Translations under genes and position numbers: made by a program
NCBI GenBank assembly: GCA_025200525.1
Contig: CM045758.1
Span: forward strand, 166,806,261 to 166,870,260
Direction: 5' to 3'
DNA length: 64,000 nucleotides
Source: Camellia lanceoleosa
Lineage: Eukaryota; Streptophyta; Magnoliopsida; Ericales; Theaceae
Part shown: positions 31,481-43,125 of the stretch, piece after piece
Layout: the number at the start of each line of letters is the position of its first letter
Position numbering within the stretch: the stretch's first letter is position 1
The notes under the pieces: generated by a model
Told to the model about the DNA's origin: nothing
What the model saw: the letters and a program-made list of their open reading frames with translations, nothing else
The model's database searches: none

Positions 31481-33554
31481 TATCCAATGCCAATTACTAT
31501 CTCTTACTAAAACTTACCAACTAAAACAACAACAATAATAGATCTGAGATCGGAGAGAGCATATCAGAGATAGTAGATTTGTTTCAGATCTGGGATCATC
31601 GACGGTTGAGACAACCACAGTGGTATTGGAAGGAGGCAAAAGGATGGTGATGATGGTGTTAGATATAAAGAGAAAGAGAGATGAGAGAGATGAGAGCGGC
31701 GATTAAGACGATGACAGTAGTGTTGGGGGTGGTGTCGGAAATGCTGGCGTTAGAATGCTGGCGGTGGTGTTAGAGATGAAGAGAGAGAGAGAAAGAGAAA
31801 GTTTGATTTTCTAAAGAGAGAGAAGAGAGATTTGGTTTTCTTTTTCGACCGTATAACCTAAATATATGTATATGGGTAATTTGGTCATTTTGTATGAGTT
31901 TGTCCTTATAGTCTAGATAAAGCATTTTAGAGTGTGGTCCTTTAGCAAAATTGGATTTATGAATTGAGTGCCCTATAAATTATCCTATCTAATTAAGATT
32001 TTATTCTAAAAAAATCTTAAACTTTGATTTTATGATTGAAAAGGGGGTGTCAGTTCTTATGGCAAATTTCCTTTATAAAGATAAAGGTAAATATTTATAG
32101 TATTTTTTCATTTATTTCTTACAATGACTACTTACTTGTCCTTATCTAGTATTATATGTCGGATTTCGTTTATAATTTTTAATTGATTATCTTTAATTTT
32201 TTCGCTAGGTCTTTTTTTATAACTTAATTAATATATTATTTTGTTCTATTATTTTTTTCTAGCAAACTGTCATTATTTAAATTATCTAATTCTACTTTTT
32301 CAATATATCTAATACTCGCATATAATTTCATTGGATAAGATTAAGAAACTAGACTATAGTACTATTTGTATTTTAAGTAAATCTCAAGGGGTATATTTTT
32401 AATTTATCCAAAAAATTATTTAAAAAGTTAAAAAGTGAGAAAAATCATATAAAAAAATATTGGTTTCAATTTTTTGAATTCAATTTTCTGGAAGTTGAGT
32501 TTTTGTTTTTCATATTTTTTTTTTTGTTTTTAGTGAATATTTTGAAACTTTTGAGCAACTTCTTTTTTTTTTAGATGCATCTTACTTATATGTATCTCAA
32601 AAGTAAAAATATTTGTAAAAAATCAATAAATACACAAGAATATAAAAAATGTTTTGATTTTTTTTTTTTATATTTTTAGTATTTAGTGAATTTTTTAAAG
32701 ATTTTTTTCACAAATATTATAAGTTTTAAGTGTATTTATATTAGGTGTATCTAAAAACTAAAAAAATTTCTTAAAATGTTAAAAAAATTCAATAAAAACC
32801 AAAAAACATAGAAAATAAAAAAAAAATTTAATTTTTTGAAAAGTGAATCCTAAGTTTTAAAATCAAACAAGCTGATTTTTTTTTATTCTCTCTATTTTTT
32901 GGTACGTTTATTAATAAAAAATAAAAATTATTTTTAAACACTTTAAGTTTTTTCATATTATATTTTAATCAAAAATTACTAAAAATGCCACTTTCCAAAC
33001 AAACCCATAACATAAAAAGACATTTTGGTTCCGTTTGGGATACACATCTGGGCTAAAATAGGGAGAATTCTATTTCTACGCATCGAATTAGCTCAGGACA
33101 CATCTTGTCTCAATATACACGCCTACTAATTTGATTATTAATTAATTACCATTCACTTATAACTATTGTACACACACCACTAATCCTACTTGCCACATAC
33201 TTTTGATTGACCCTACCTCTACATTTGTAGACCTACTCATGCCCTCGAAGACTTTGGTTTGAAGTGAAATTCCCTCCATTGAAGACTTGCATAGAAGATA
33301 TAAATTGAACCTCCATTGAAAACTATTGAAAATCCTCCAAAATAGTATTGAAAATAAGACATCTTTCCATTTCCTTATTATTTTTGGCCTTGTGATTTAT
33401 GGTTTGGGACTTTCGACACTGATTTTCCCAAACAATAGAGTTAATTCGGAAATTAACTTCCGAATAAATGGTATTAGTTCGACTAATTACTTAACGAGAC
33501 CCAATTCACAAGTAAAGAGAGTGACAAGAAAACTGAAAAACTAGTAATAGAAAC

Positions 33555-33556
<2 letters not shown>

Positions 33557-33590
<34 letters not shown>
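33557..33590. repeat. GA microsatellite
   Basis: An uninterrupted GA run of about 16 dinucleotides. Confidence 0.9.
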
Positions 33591-33593
<3 letters not shown>

Positions 33594-34257
33594 ATAAGGA
33601 AAGAAAGATAGAATAAGCAAATGGCATTCAATAACTTGGTTGTATTAATAGTGGTGAACACATCAACAGATGTATGGCAATATATAGCATGTTTTCCAGA
33701 GAGGATAAGCAGCGATCAGCTCTTAGAATGAAAAATTAAGGTTCAATTTTTTTTAACTCAAAAGGTATATATTGAGATTTTTTTGTTATTAAAAGATGTG
33801 TAGAGAAATTTTTTTCATATAATATTATAGGTGTTACTAAATATCTATTATAGTCATTTTTGTTTAGGATATAATTGTCATTAAATTAATATTTCATTAA
33901 ATGTTTGCTCTGAACTAATTAAGTGTGTAGAAATATAATTTCCTCTAAAATAGCCATATAAAACAAAATTGACTATTTTAATCAAATAAGACAAAATATT
34001 ATCTCAAACTTATAATTATTTTATTTTTTCTCTCACAAAAATTAAAAAAACTAAAAAACCTACCCAAAAAAAGCTTTTTAACCCCATAAAAAACTAACAA
34101 ATCAAAAATTCAATCGACATCCCACGCAAACTCAAAACAAGGTTCCCACACAAACTCAAAACAAGGTTAATTGTTTGGTGCACAAAACTCAAAACAAGCT
34201 TCAGAAAGTAAAGTGTCCTTAATTTCCACTCTTTCATCAAATGAAATATAAGAAAAA

Positions 34258-37115
34258 ATGGCCACAAACAATCAATGTAATGTGGCAGTGATTGATCTGG
34301 AAGACTTTCCAGGGCAGTCAAGGAAGATGATAGAGGCATGTGAGGAATTGGGTTGTTTCAGGATCACAAACCACCATCAATTCCTCCCTCCGGCACTGTC
34401 GGCGGAGATGAAGGCGGTGGTCCGGTCACTCTTCGACCTTCCGGTCGAAATCAAGCGGCTGAACACCGACGTCATCCCCGGCAGTGGGTACATGGCACCT
34501 AGCCAAATAAATCCTCATTATGAGGCCTTTGGGCTTTATGATATAGCCTCTCATGAAGCTGTTAATGCCTTTTGTTCTCCCTTAGATGCCTCTCCTCACC
34601 AAAGGTTTGTTTGTTGCTCCTTCTTTCTTCTTAGTTCAGTTTAATTTGATCATTACATCCAAATTACACGGTTAAATTAACAATTTTGTTATTTGTATCA
34701 GTATCCTCCTCGAGTATAATTGAAATATAGTAACATTTGACTCAAACTAGAAGGTATTTACCTAGAGATTATATTTTGTTATATTAAGTGTGATTTAATG
34801 AATAATCAATTTCTTCAGTCTGTAACTTCTGAACAAAGTTATCAAAATCGGGATCCTAGGTGGGATTCTTGCAAGGGATTTGTGGATCGGAACATAAAAT
34901 TAGACCAACGATTGTCAGATTCTACTTTTAATGTAAAATAAAATGAAAAATTATCAATAATAATGATAATGTATGTTAAATAATTTTAAAATCATCAAAA
35001 AATGATAAATTTAATATAATTCATTTTTTTATGTTAATACAAATTAGAGGAGATGTTTTGAGAAATAGTTTATAGTAAAATTTCTTAAATTGATATACAC
35101 ATGTATAAGAAATAGATAATAATACAATTTTTTTTTTTTTTTTTTTGTAGGATCAGGATCGTAGTGTGATTGTACACAATTTTAAGATCGTAGTCACTTT
35201 AAAGATCCCACTAATCATAGTATGATCCAGATCATTTGACCCAATTAGAGTCATAAAATTGTAAAATCCTATAATCCGGATTGGGATTCTAACAGTAGAA
35301 GTTAAACTTATATATTGTAATTATTATTATTATCATTTTTTCTTCAAGGTACCTAACAATAATTTTAAGAATTACATGAATCGTTAAAAATGAATCAATT
35401 GTGAATCGTGTGATTTACTAGAGATTCACTTTAAAAATAAATTCATTCATAGATTCGTATGGATTTTGCAAAAATTACAAATCGAATCGTGAATCATAAG
35501 ATTTTGATAACATAGATTTGGGACACTTTTTTTTCTTCTCAATTGGTAGGAAGGGAATAGGAAAATAAGAAATTACATAACACAAAAGTAAGACTTGAAT
35601 CATGTCATTGTGTCTGATAAGGGAGTACCTTATCCACTAGGCCAAACTCTTGGTCATAAATTTGGGACATTGAGAGGGTTAAAAAGACAAGAAAAATTCA
35701 AAAAAATTTAGTTGGGTGTAATGAGAATGTGGGTATAGTGGGAGAAAAAAATATCGTGTAAATAAAAGCTCGAATGAGCAAATCACTTTATCTGAATTTT
35801 GATTCCTAATTTGCTGTGAAACCTTATTAAGGGAATGCCAAAACATTTCCCCATGAACCTCAAACAAGATGAGGGGAAAATTTTGAGTTGTGGTGTAAGA
35901 GTAAGAGCAATTTGCTGATGCACATTTTGGGGCATACTTTTTTGTTTTGGTATTGCAGTGTCTACCTTGAAGTTGTTTTCAGTACTCACTCTTTCTTGAT
36001 TTTGCTATTATTACTAGAGAAACTATACAGATGTATGCTGAAGCAATACACAATCTAGTGATGCATATTGCTTGCAAGCTAGCTGAAGGTATGGGGTTAA
36101 CTAGCTTTTCGCTTGAGGGATGGCCTTGTCAATTTAGGATGAACAAATATAACTTCACCCCCGAGACTGTAGACTCTTCTGGTGTGCAAATACATACTGA
36201 TTCAGGGTTCCTCACTATACTTCAAGAGGATGAAAATGTTGGCGGTCTTGAAGTCATGGACAAGTCCGGCAAATTTGTTGCAGTGGAGCCTTTGCCAGGA
36301 ACTCTCCTTGTCAATCTTGGAGACATTGCTAAGGTGGGTAAATCTTGCTGAGATTTTTCTTTGTTTGATTTATAATTGCCTTTATTATTGTCCCATATTG
36401 GAAAATTAACAAAACTTAAATGGGTTCATTTATTTCAAAGAACCCAATATGCGCAAGAAGCCTAAAATGCACATTATGTGATATTTTTCGCACACTTATT
36501 TTTGATAAATTATTTACCTAGATAGGTATTTTTTGGACAAATTGTGATAATTTTCAAATCTGTTGGATTGGGGTATGGATGTCTTTTCATCAATAGACAC
36601 TAAACAGTAAAAAATACATAAGTTTTCATTTGTTTTCAACACATCAAAAAATCTAAATAGTTATCATGAAAAAATAAAAAGAATTTCGTGGGAGTTCTTC
36701 AATTCTAAGGATGACTTTGCCTGTTACCCTGCAGCCAAAAGTGTCTTAAGTTATGTTTGCAAACATGTTCCAACAAAATTAGTTCTCATTATGGTCTGTA
36801 AATTCACTTTGCTCAAATACAGATTATGCTGATATTTACTTTTCTGTGCTTGTTGGAATGTGAAAGGTATGGAGTAATGGTAGATTATGCAATGTGAAGC
36901 ATAGAGTAGTATGCAAGGAAGCAAGAACAAGAATGTCGATTGCTTCATTTCTGTTGGGACCAAGGGAGGCAAAAGTGGAAGCTCCCGTGCAATTAGTGGA
37001 TTCCTCACACTCGCGCTTGTATGTTCCTTTCTTTTACAGTGATTACAGAAAGCTCCGAATCTCAAAAAAGTTACATGCTGGTGAAGCTCTTGATCTTTTA
37101 CACACCAACTCTTGA
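34258..37115 (+). CDS. DAO: DAO-like 2-oxoglutarate/Fe(II)-dependent dioxygenase, three exons
   Basis: Predicted exons are 34258-34604, 36018-36333 and 36867-37115 (347, 316 and 249 bp), with GT/AG borders and compatible phases (2, then 0). Together they encode 303 residues and end TGA. Arabidopsis DAO1 is of about this length. The enzyme family oxidises indole-3-acetic acid to 2-oxindole-3-acetic acid in the cytosol, using 2-oxoglutarate, oxygen and Fe(II). Here the N-terminal VIDLEDFPGQSRKMIEACEE is the DIOX_N region. The iron ligands are H175 and D177 (QIHTDSGFLTIL) and H233 (NVKHRVVCKE), and the 2-oxoglutarate RxS is R243/S245 (RTRMSIASF). All required residues are present, so it looks functional. 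Intron 1 (1.41 kb) holds a MITE and a SINE. Two broken relatives flank it. Auxin oxidase activity is inferred from family resemblance; another small acid substrate is possible. Confidence 0.9.
34838..35511. mobile_element. MITE-like element in DAO intron 1
   Basis: Perfect 12-bp terminal inverted repeats, GTTATCAAAATC at 34838-34849 and GATTTTGATAAC at 35500-35511, enclose 674 bp of AT-rich, non-coding DNA with several GATC-rich motifs. The equivalent intron of the third gene copy (42148-42410) matches up to this point and lacks it there. I see no clear target duplication. Confidence 0.75.
35526..35659 (-). mobile_element. tRNA-derived SINE with 10-bp target duplication
   Basis: Flanked by identical ATTTGGGACA at 35516-35525 and 35660-35669. 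Read on the minus strand it begins with a tRNA-like head: A-box TGGCCTAGTGG (35634-35644) and B-box TGATTCAAGTC (35591-35601), 33 bp apart as in a tRNA promoter. It ends in an A-rich tail (GAAGAAAAAAAAG). The length of 134 bp and the structure fit a plant SINE copied by LINE machinery. It landed 4 bp from the MITE at 34838-35511. Confidence 0.85.
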
Positions 37116-37137
37116 AAAAGAATTTGTGCCAGAACTT

Positions 37138-37143
37138 AATAAA
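37138..37143 (+). terminator. Putative polyadenylation signal of the DAO-like gene
   Basis: AATAAA, 23 bp after the stop codon at 37115. Plant signals are loose, so the true site may lie further on (another AATAAA-like stretch is near 37226). Confidence 0.45.
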
Positions 37144-37454
37144 AGAAAGGATTGATGCACCATTGCTATTTACATGAGAAGAAACTAGTGAAATTGAAAT
37201 TTGGGGAGCTTATGGCTTTTGATTTAATAAACAATGTATTGAAGCCAAGTTTGGCGTACACAAAATAATTTATCTTTTTATTTTTTTATCTTTTTCCCAT
37301 CACATCACCTCTCTACTTTTCTGTACATCTTTTTGCAAAAAGACAAAAAATACATTTATTTAGATCATCCCAAACAACCCTTAATAATTTACTAGCTCCA
37401 AGTTGACCTTGTTTTAATTTTGAGTAGGGTTGCGCTCAAACTTCAGTTATAGTG

Positions 37455-37458
<4 letters not shown>

Positions 37459-37487
<29 letters not shown>
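37459..37487. repeat. TG microsatellite
   Basis: About 14 TG dinucleotides in a row. Alternating purine-pyrimidine of this length can adopt left-handed DNA, but no function is implied. Confidence 0.9.
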
Positions 37488-37489
<2 letters not shown>

Positions 37490-37639
37490 ATGAAGCTAAA
37501 ATCTCTATTAATGTGTGTTTAGTTGTAAAATTAAAGAGAAATTGCATCTAGGTAGAAACGACGGATGGCTAGGATAGGTATGGCTAGGATTGCGCTATGT
37601 CATTAATTTTTTTTTACAGTTATGAGTTAAGATTTGTTC

Positions 37640-38095
37640 ATAAGTAGAACCAGTTTGATCATAAGCCACCACCAAATTTATTTTGGAATTAGTTTATTCG
37701 TAACTTTGTTATGAGCCACCACTATTTCTCTTCATAATTTAATTATCACTCTTCTCATAATTGTCATGACCAACACCATATATCTCATAAATATTAATCA
37801 CATATCTCATAATCATGTCATAATCCAATACCATGTATCTTATAACCACATAATTTTGAGCATAACCAATACCATATACCTCATAACCAATATCATTTTA
37901 GCTCATAATCAACGCCATATATCTCATAACGAACATATCTCATAACTACACGACTTTAAGTATAATCAAAACCATATATCTTATAACTGCTATCACATAT
38001 CTTATAACTAATATCATATATTTTAAAATCACTCCCACATATCTTGTAATCATGTCTCATAATTAATAATATTATATCTCTTGTAACTAAGATTA
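37640..38095. repeat. Degenerate CATATATCTCATAAC repeats
   Basis: At least a dozen imperfect copies of a unit like ATCATATATCTCATAACTA, spaced about 18-40 bp apart and interspersed with ATAACCAATACC. A shorter related run occurs at 42410-42630 near the third gene copy. It has no coding capacity. Confidence 0.65.
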
Positions 38096-38199
38096 CAAGA
38101 TAGACGGTTCGAATCATCATGAAATTTTGCAAAATCTACAAAATAGTCTTTCAAATTATGAATGAAAGATATGATCTTGAAGGGAATTACTCCCGTTGA

Positions 38200-38439
38200 G
38201 GCTCCGTTTGGCAAGAGCTAAACAGGGCTTTTTTGGCTATTTTAGTCACAAAAGACAAAATAGGCTATTTTAGTCACAAAAAATAAAATATCACATCCAA
38301 CCTATAATCATTACATTCTTTTCTCACAAAAAAAGTCAAAAAATCAAAAAGCTCTTTCCAAACTAAATTTTTTAGCCCAGACTAAAATAGTTAAAAAAAT
38401 CAAAAAGTCAAAAAGTCAACCCACTTCCCAAACGGAGGC
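38200..38439. mobile_element. 240-bp MITE with CTCCGTTTGG inverted ends
   Basis: Left end GGCTCCGTTTGGCAAG and right end CTTCCCAAACGGAGGC are inverted repeats with two mismatches. TGA flanks both sides (38197-38199, 38440-38442), suggesting a 3-bp duplication as in PIF/Harbinger-type elements. The interior has repeated CTATTTTAGTC motifs and related runs occur near 20706-20955 and 33950-34075. Superfamily assignment is tentative. Confidence 0.7.
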
Positions 38440-38442
38440 TGA

Positions 38443-40010
38443 ATAAGGTGAGGTATGAACTCAAAGAAAATGAGATTACTTGTTTGATTTGTTCTTTCCT
38501 TTGTTATTTGACATGACAGAGACAAGACTTGAACCTCAACGACCCTCTTTCATTGTGTTGGGCGGCATGTGTTGTATGCGTTTGGATTTTTCTCAAATTA
38601 GAGGGCCCTTTTCTCTGGTTCATGCATTTGGCATTTATTCTTGTCTTTTTATTTTTATTTTGATTAATGATTTATCAATATAATTTTTTCTCTCAACCTC
38701 CCGAATGTGATTCTTATTGGTAAGAGTCTGGTTTCTTACTAGTAAGAGTCTCATTCAAGAGAATTTGGAAGAGAAAAATTGTGTGAATGAATCATTGTTG
38801 TTTTATTTCTTAAATTTAATTTTTTATTTTTTGTCATATGATATCATGATAAATTTTTATTAGTTTTGAGACTCATATAAAATGTTCCTCCATGTAAGTC
38901 GGACAAATGTGGAACTATTCCACCAACCATTGTTCAATGGATTATGGATGTTTGTTAAGGATTATATAACGTTAAAATAATTTAAATTTTAAGACATATT
39001 TTTATATATTTTTGTACACTTTTATACATATATCAACATTAATTATTGTCCATTGAATGGTGGTTAACATTTTTCTTTACTCTTTTATTGAGATTCATTG
39101 TTTTCAATTTCACTAAAAAGTTGTGAATTCTAATAAAAATTCAATTATAGAATAGGGTAATGTTCACTTGTCAGATGGCTAAAAAAATTGTTTTTTTTTT
39201 TTTTGAGAAATCCTATATATTATCAGATTTATTTTACCATTTTATTTTATCTCTTACAGGTATTTATGTAATAAAAATTATATATATGCCGCAAGACTTA
39301 TCATTTTTGAAAAATGAGTAATTTTGTACAAACTTACAATTTTTATTTATTACACTTATAAGAAAAATTTGTAAAATTCGTTAATTAGTTTGTTCATTTG
39401 CCTTATAATGATATTTAGCACATATGAGGTGAAAAATTATAATGATAGATCTGGAAAAAGACAAATTTTCTTGTATTGATTTGAATATGACCATAAATTT
39501 ATGGTTTCGTATCAATTTGGTCAAATTAATTACTCTCGTTAGCTTTTTTGATGAAAAATATACACATAAGTAACATGCGTAATAATTTTAAGGATAAAAT
39601 TATAAACTTGCTCAACTAATTTAGTGGCTTATATATATATATATATATATATCAAAAACCCTAATTAGAACTGATACAAAAATTAAAATTAAGAGTCAAA
39701 ATCGAATAAATTAAATCTATAAAGATCAAAATGGTACAAAAAAAAAATAAAAAATGGAAGCACTTATAGTCCAATTTGCCCAAGACATTTTGTTGCTTCC
39801 CACTACAATATATATTGAAAGAGGTATGTTAGGAATTCTAAATGATCTATCAAATTTTCTATTAAACCCCTCTTATATAGGTGTGGGATTTATACACATT
39901 TGGGTTTGTGTGGGTCTCACACTCATGTGAAATGTTTGATAGAAAATTTAGTAAATTATATTGAAAGCATCATTTGTCAAAACAAATCTCAAAACAGCTT
40001 CACCAAGCAA
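38443..40010. other. AT-rich intergenic DNA
   Basis: No gene seen. It contains a TA run near 39632-39652. The last ~30 bp (CTCAAAACAGCTTCACC) resemble the 5' flank of the intact DAO-like gene (CTCAAAACAAGCTTCAG near 34188), marking the upstream edge of the third gene copy. Confidence 0.6.
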
Positions 40011-41241
40011 GAGTATCTCCAATAGACCTGTCAAACTACCTGCCAAAGCTACAATTTGGCAAAAGTTACAAAAAGAGGGTATCTAATGGCTTGTTATTCT
40101 ACTTACCAAAGATAGCGATGCCATTTCTTTTCTCAAATTTGGCTGGTTGAATAGCAGCTGCCAAACATGCTACATCAGCAAATATCAACAGATTTTTTGC
40201 TCCAAAAAACATAATTGAAACATTACAAAACTTTCCAAATTTCAAAATTAAATCCAAATTTGAAAGGAGTTGCCAAATTCACAAATTTCACAATTTCAAA
40301 ATAAATCTCACAATTTCAGAATAAATTTCAAGATTTCAGATTTAATTTCACAAATTTCAGAATCACACAAACAAATCACACAAATTTTAATTTGTGAATC
40401 AATTTTAGAATCACACAAACAAATTTCATAAACGAATAGAGAGAGGGACAGATCGGATGGTAGACAAATCGGAGAGTATACTGCTTTTCAGCTCAAAGAG
40501 AGAGAGAGAGATCAACGACTGTAGACAGATCGGAGACAGATTGGTAGTGTGACTACTTCTGAGCTCAAACACAGACACACAGAGAGAGATTCATTTCTAT
40601 GATGAAGGATGGAAAGGGATGATGAGAGTAGGAGAGAGAGAGAGAGAGAGAGAGAGAGGTTTCGATGATAAGGGAAGGGTGAGGGAATATGAGAGTGAGA
40701 GTTAGAGTGAGAGGGAGAGTGAAGATAGAGCCGTTGTATGTCTTGGAATGGGTTGGATGATTCTAGATAAATCATCTCAACTGTTGGTGAATGGGTATGT
40801 GGATGGTTCTGATTTGTCTTGGAATTAAAATGAGCCGTTGTGCTCTATTTGCCTAAAAAAAAGTAAAATATATATATATTTTTTGTAGTGATATGTTTTT
40901 TGGTGAGTTGAATTATATTTAAAATTTTTTTCCAATTTTTCAATTTTTTTTTTCATTTTTATATTTGTCTAGTCGGTAATAATATAAATATATAATTTTT
41001 TTTTTAGAAACAGTTAAAAAAAGGTCACAAAAGACAAAAAAAAAAAAAAAAAAAAAAAAAAATCACTAAAAAATTTATATCCAAACAACATCTACAAACT
41101 TGGAGGGAAAGTTGGTTAAAATTTTCCAAAATAGCAAGTAACCATTGGAGCACTATTGCTATAATTTAGCAAAATAATACTATTTATTGCCAAATTATAA
41201 TAATGATAATGTTATTTTAGCAAATACCATTATAGATGCTC
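40011..41241. mobile_element. 1.2-kb non-autonomous element in the promoter of DAO-like copy 3
   Basis: Ends GAGTATCTCCAATAG and CATTATAGATGCTC are imperfect inverted repeats of the widespread plant GAGCATCTCCAATGG type. Comparing flanks with the intact gene shows that removal of this segment rejoins CTTCACCAAGCAA to AAAGTTGTTCTTAATTGCC, similar to the uninterrupted CTTCAGAAAGTAAAG-TGTCCTTAATTTCC of the intact copy. The interior has a GA microsatellite (40632-40658) and a poly-A run (41037-41061), with no transposase. A clear target duplication is not visible. Confidence 0.65.
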
Positions 41242-41287
41242 TAAAGTTGTTCTTAATTGCCACTCTATTCCTCAAATGTAAGGAAAA

Positions 41288-42147
41288 ATGACCACAAACA
41301 ATCAGTGTAATATGCCAGTGATTGATCTGGAAGACTTTCCAGGGCAGTCAAGGAAGATGATAGAGGCATGTGAGGAATTGGGATGTTTTAGAATCACTAA
41401 CCGCAATAAATTCCTCCCTCAGACGCTGTCGTCAGAAAGAAAAGTGGTGTTCCAGTCGTTTTTTGACCTTCCGACCAAAAATCAATCGGCAGAACGCGAA
41501 CATCAACGCCAGAAGTGGATTCATGGTAAGGGATAACCATTTTAATTCAATTCACGGGTCCGTCCATACCTGTTTGAATGGAGCGAATTTTACCGAATCT
41601 AATACTTATGTAGGGCTGGAGTGGATTATATTTTGGTCACTCACAAGAAAGTGAGGCGGAGGCGGGTATTATATTTTTCCCGATCCAAAGCCGACCCAAT
41701 ATAATTAAAAATATATATAATTAGATATAAAAAATAAATATTAAAAGTCTGTGATTCTATTTAAATATAAATAAATAATAATTTTAAAAGTCTTACTGTT
41801 TATATATATAAAAACAAAAGAAATTATTTAGTGTTGAATGATTCTTAATTTTTTTTGGTTATTTGATATATAGTCGGGTATTCGTGGATATCAGATATCC
41901 GCGGAGACGGAAATAAGATTGAAAATTTCACTTATAGCGGCATTGGGGCAGGAGCAAAGGTAAGATTTATCCACAGAAACAAAAGCGAGAGATGATAAAC
42001 CCGTCCCAAATTTATCCCGTCACCATCTCTAGTTATGGCACCTAGCCAAATCAATCCTCATTATGAGGCTTTTCGCTTGTATGATATAGCCTCTGATGAA
42101 GCTGTTGATGCCTTTTGTACTCCCTTTGGTGCCTCTCCTCACCAAAG
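41288..42147 (+). pseudogene. DAO-like dioxygenase pseudogene, copy 3, exon 1 split by an insertion
   Basis: MTTNNQCNMPVIDLEDFPGQ and SRKMIEACEELGCFRITN are almost identical to the intact gene at 34258. A frame change near 41480 (PTKNQSAERE) is followed by a 507-bp insertion (41527-42033). Exon 1 then resumes with MAPSQINPHYEAFRLYDIAS and ends GCCTCTCCTCACCAAAG at 42147, before a GT donor. The start of intron 1 matches the intact gene for about 250 bp. The matching exon 2 lies at 57473, beyond a large insertion. Not functional. Confidence 0.88.
41527..42033. mobile_element. 507-bp insertion in exon 1 of copy 3
   Basis: Interrupts the exon between codons that are adjacent in the intact gene. 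ATGG is present on both sides (41523-41526, 42034-42037). The insert has GC-rich islands such as GATATCCGCGGAGACGG and a right end GTCACCATCTCTAG. I do not recognise the family and see no convincing terminal inverted repeat. Confidence 0.7.
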
Positions 42148-43000
42148 GTTTTTTTTTTTTTTTGCTCTTTCTGTTTTTGTAATACAATTTTATTTTGATC
42201 ATTTAATTCAAATTACATATTAAAATTAAAATTTTATTACATATCAATGCCCACCTGAAATGTAATTGAAATAATACAGATTAGAGCGACATTTGAGTCA
42301 AATTAAAAGGTGAAAAATATATTTTATCCTAAAATTTATATTTTGTGATATTAAGTGTGATTAATGAATTTAATATCTTTAGTCTTAACTTTTGAATGGG
42401 AGAAAGACTATGGTACATATCCTTTAATTAGTGTATACCATATGTATCTTATAACTACAAAAAAAGAAAGAAAAGAAAGATATAATTTCATACTTTTTGA
42501 GTCATAACTATATATATATATATATAAACAGTTCTAACCAAATACAAAAAAAATCATAATTAAAATCTCAAAATAATATCATAACTAAAGAAGAAAAATA
42601 GTTATAACTAAAAAAGAAAATGGTGTAACTAAGGCCATGCTTGTTTGGCTATTTCGAAAGAAGGATTATACTAACAGTTTGCCCACTTATGAGCCATGTT
42701 TGTTTGGCTTTTTGGGGATGGGGATTGGACTAATAGTCCGTGGGACCTACTTATAGGTTATGTTTGTTTGGAGGTTTGGGGAGGGAGATTGGAGTATGAG
42801 TGAGGTGGGCCCCACTCATGCCATGTTTGGTTAGGAAATGTGTGGGGGAATAGTATTTCTCTTGGGTCACAATTGTTTGGCGGATTAGGTTGGATGAGAT
42901 TGTTAGTGAGGGGATTGTTAGTGAGCCCCTTGCCCCTCTCCATTCCCTAAGGAACAAGAGGGCCCCACCTAGTCCCAAAAGTCCACTGGAATATGAATTC
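42148..43000. repeat. Intron 1 remnant followed by a MITE-like cluster
   Basis: 42148-42410 is homologous to the first part of the intact gene's intron 1. From about 42633 come repeated CCATGTTTGTTTGGC-type ends (42633, 42691, 42758, 42822) with GGGGATTGGACTAATAGTC-type interiors. The same family forms the tandem array at 54690-56170 on the other side of the organelle-like block. The chance open frames at 42751-43014 are glycine/proline-rich and not genes. Confidence 0.65.
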
Positions 43001-43025
43001 GATAAAAAATGCAATCATTATCATT

Positions 43026-43125
43026 AATGAATCAAAGCACTGAAAACATTTCCAATACTGAATGCAACTCCCGCTGAAGCAATTGTAGCAGCTCTGGCAC
43101 CTATTGATTTTGCACCCTCCAAAAT
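43026..43125 (-). pseudogene. atp9: Mitochondrial ATP synthase subunit 9 fragment
   Basis: On the minus strand this reads [20 protein letters not shown] and then [12 protein letters not shown]. This is the N-terminal helix and loop start of the mitochondrial c-ring subunit (known form [14 protein letters not shown]...GIGNVFSSLIH). Only about 33 of some 74 codons are present; the second helix with the proton-carrying acidic residue is missing. Substitutions at glycines (GAR for GAG, AFS for AIG) suggest decay without selection. It is the main evidence for organelle origin of the block. Confidence 0.82.

Larger units (their letters stand above)
29120..34257. other. AT-rich intergenic DNA with simple repeats
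   Basis: No gene is supported. Landmarks: TA run near 29539-29551; poly-A at 29983-30000; poly-T at 30457-30478; degenerate repeat 30600-30960; TA run near 31199-31217; 113-bp tandem duplication starting at 31254; GA-rich stretch 31660-31840; GA microsatellite 33557-33590. A MITE-like stretch with CTATTTTAATC motifs lies near 33950-34075. Two direct copies of CAAACTCAAAACAAGGTT lie at 34126-34165, just upstream of the intact gene. Confidence 0.6.

Noticed and set aside
35582..35660. Possible tRNA gene on the minus strand
   Set aside because: A-box and B-box are present, but the segment has a 10-bp target duplication and an A-rich tail and no complete cloverleaf. A SINE explains it better.
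41527..42033. A hAT-type element in exon 1 of copy 3
   Set aside because: The right end (CCATCTCTAG) is suggestive, but there is no matching left end and no 8-bp target duplication; only ATGG is repeated.
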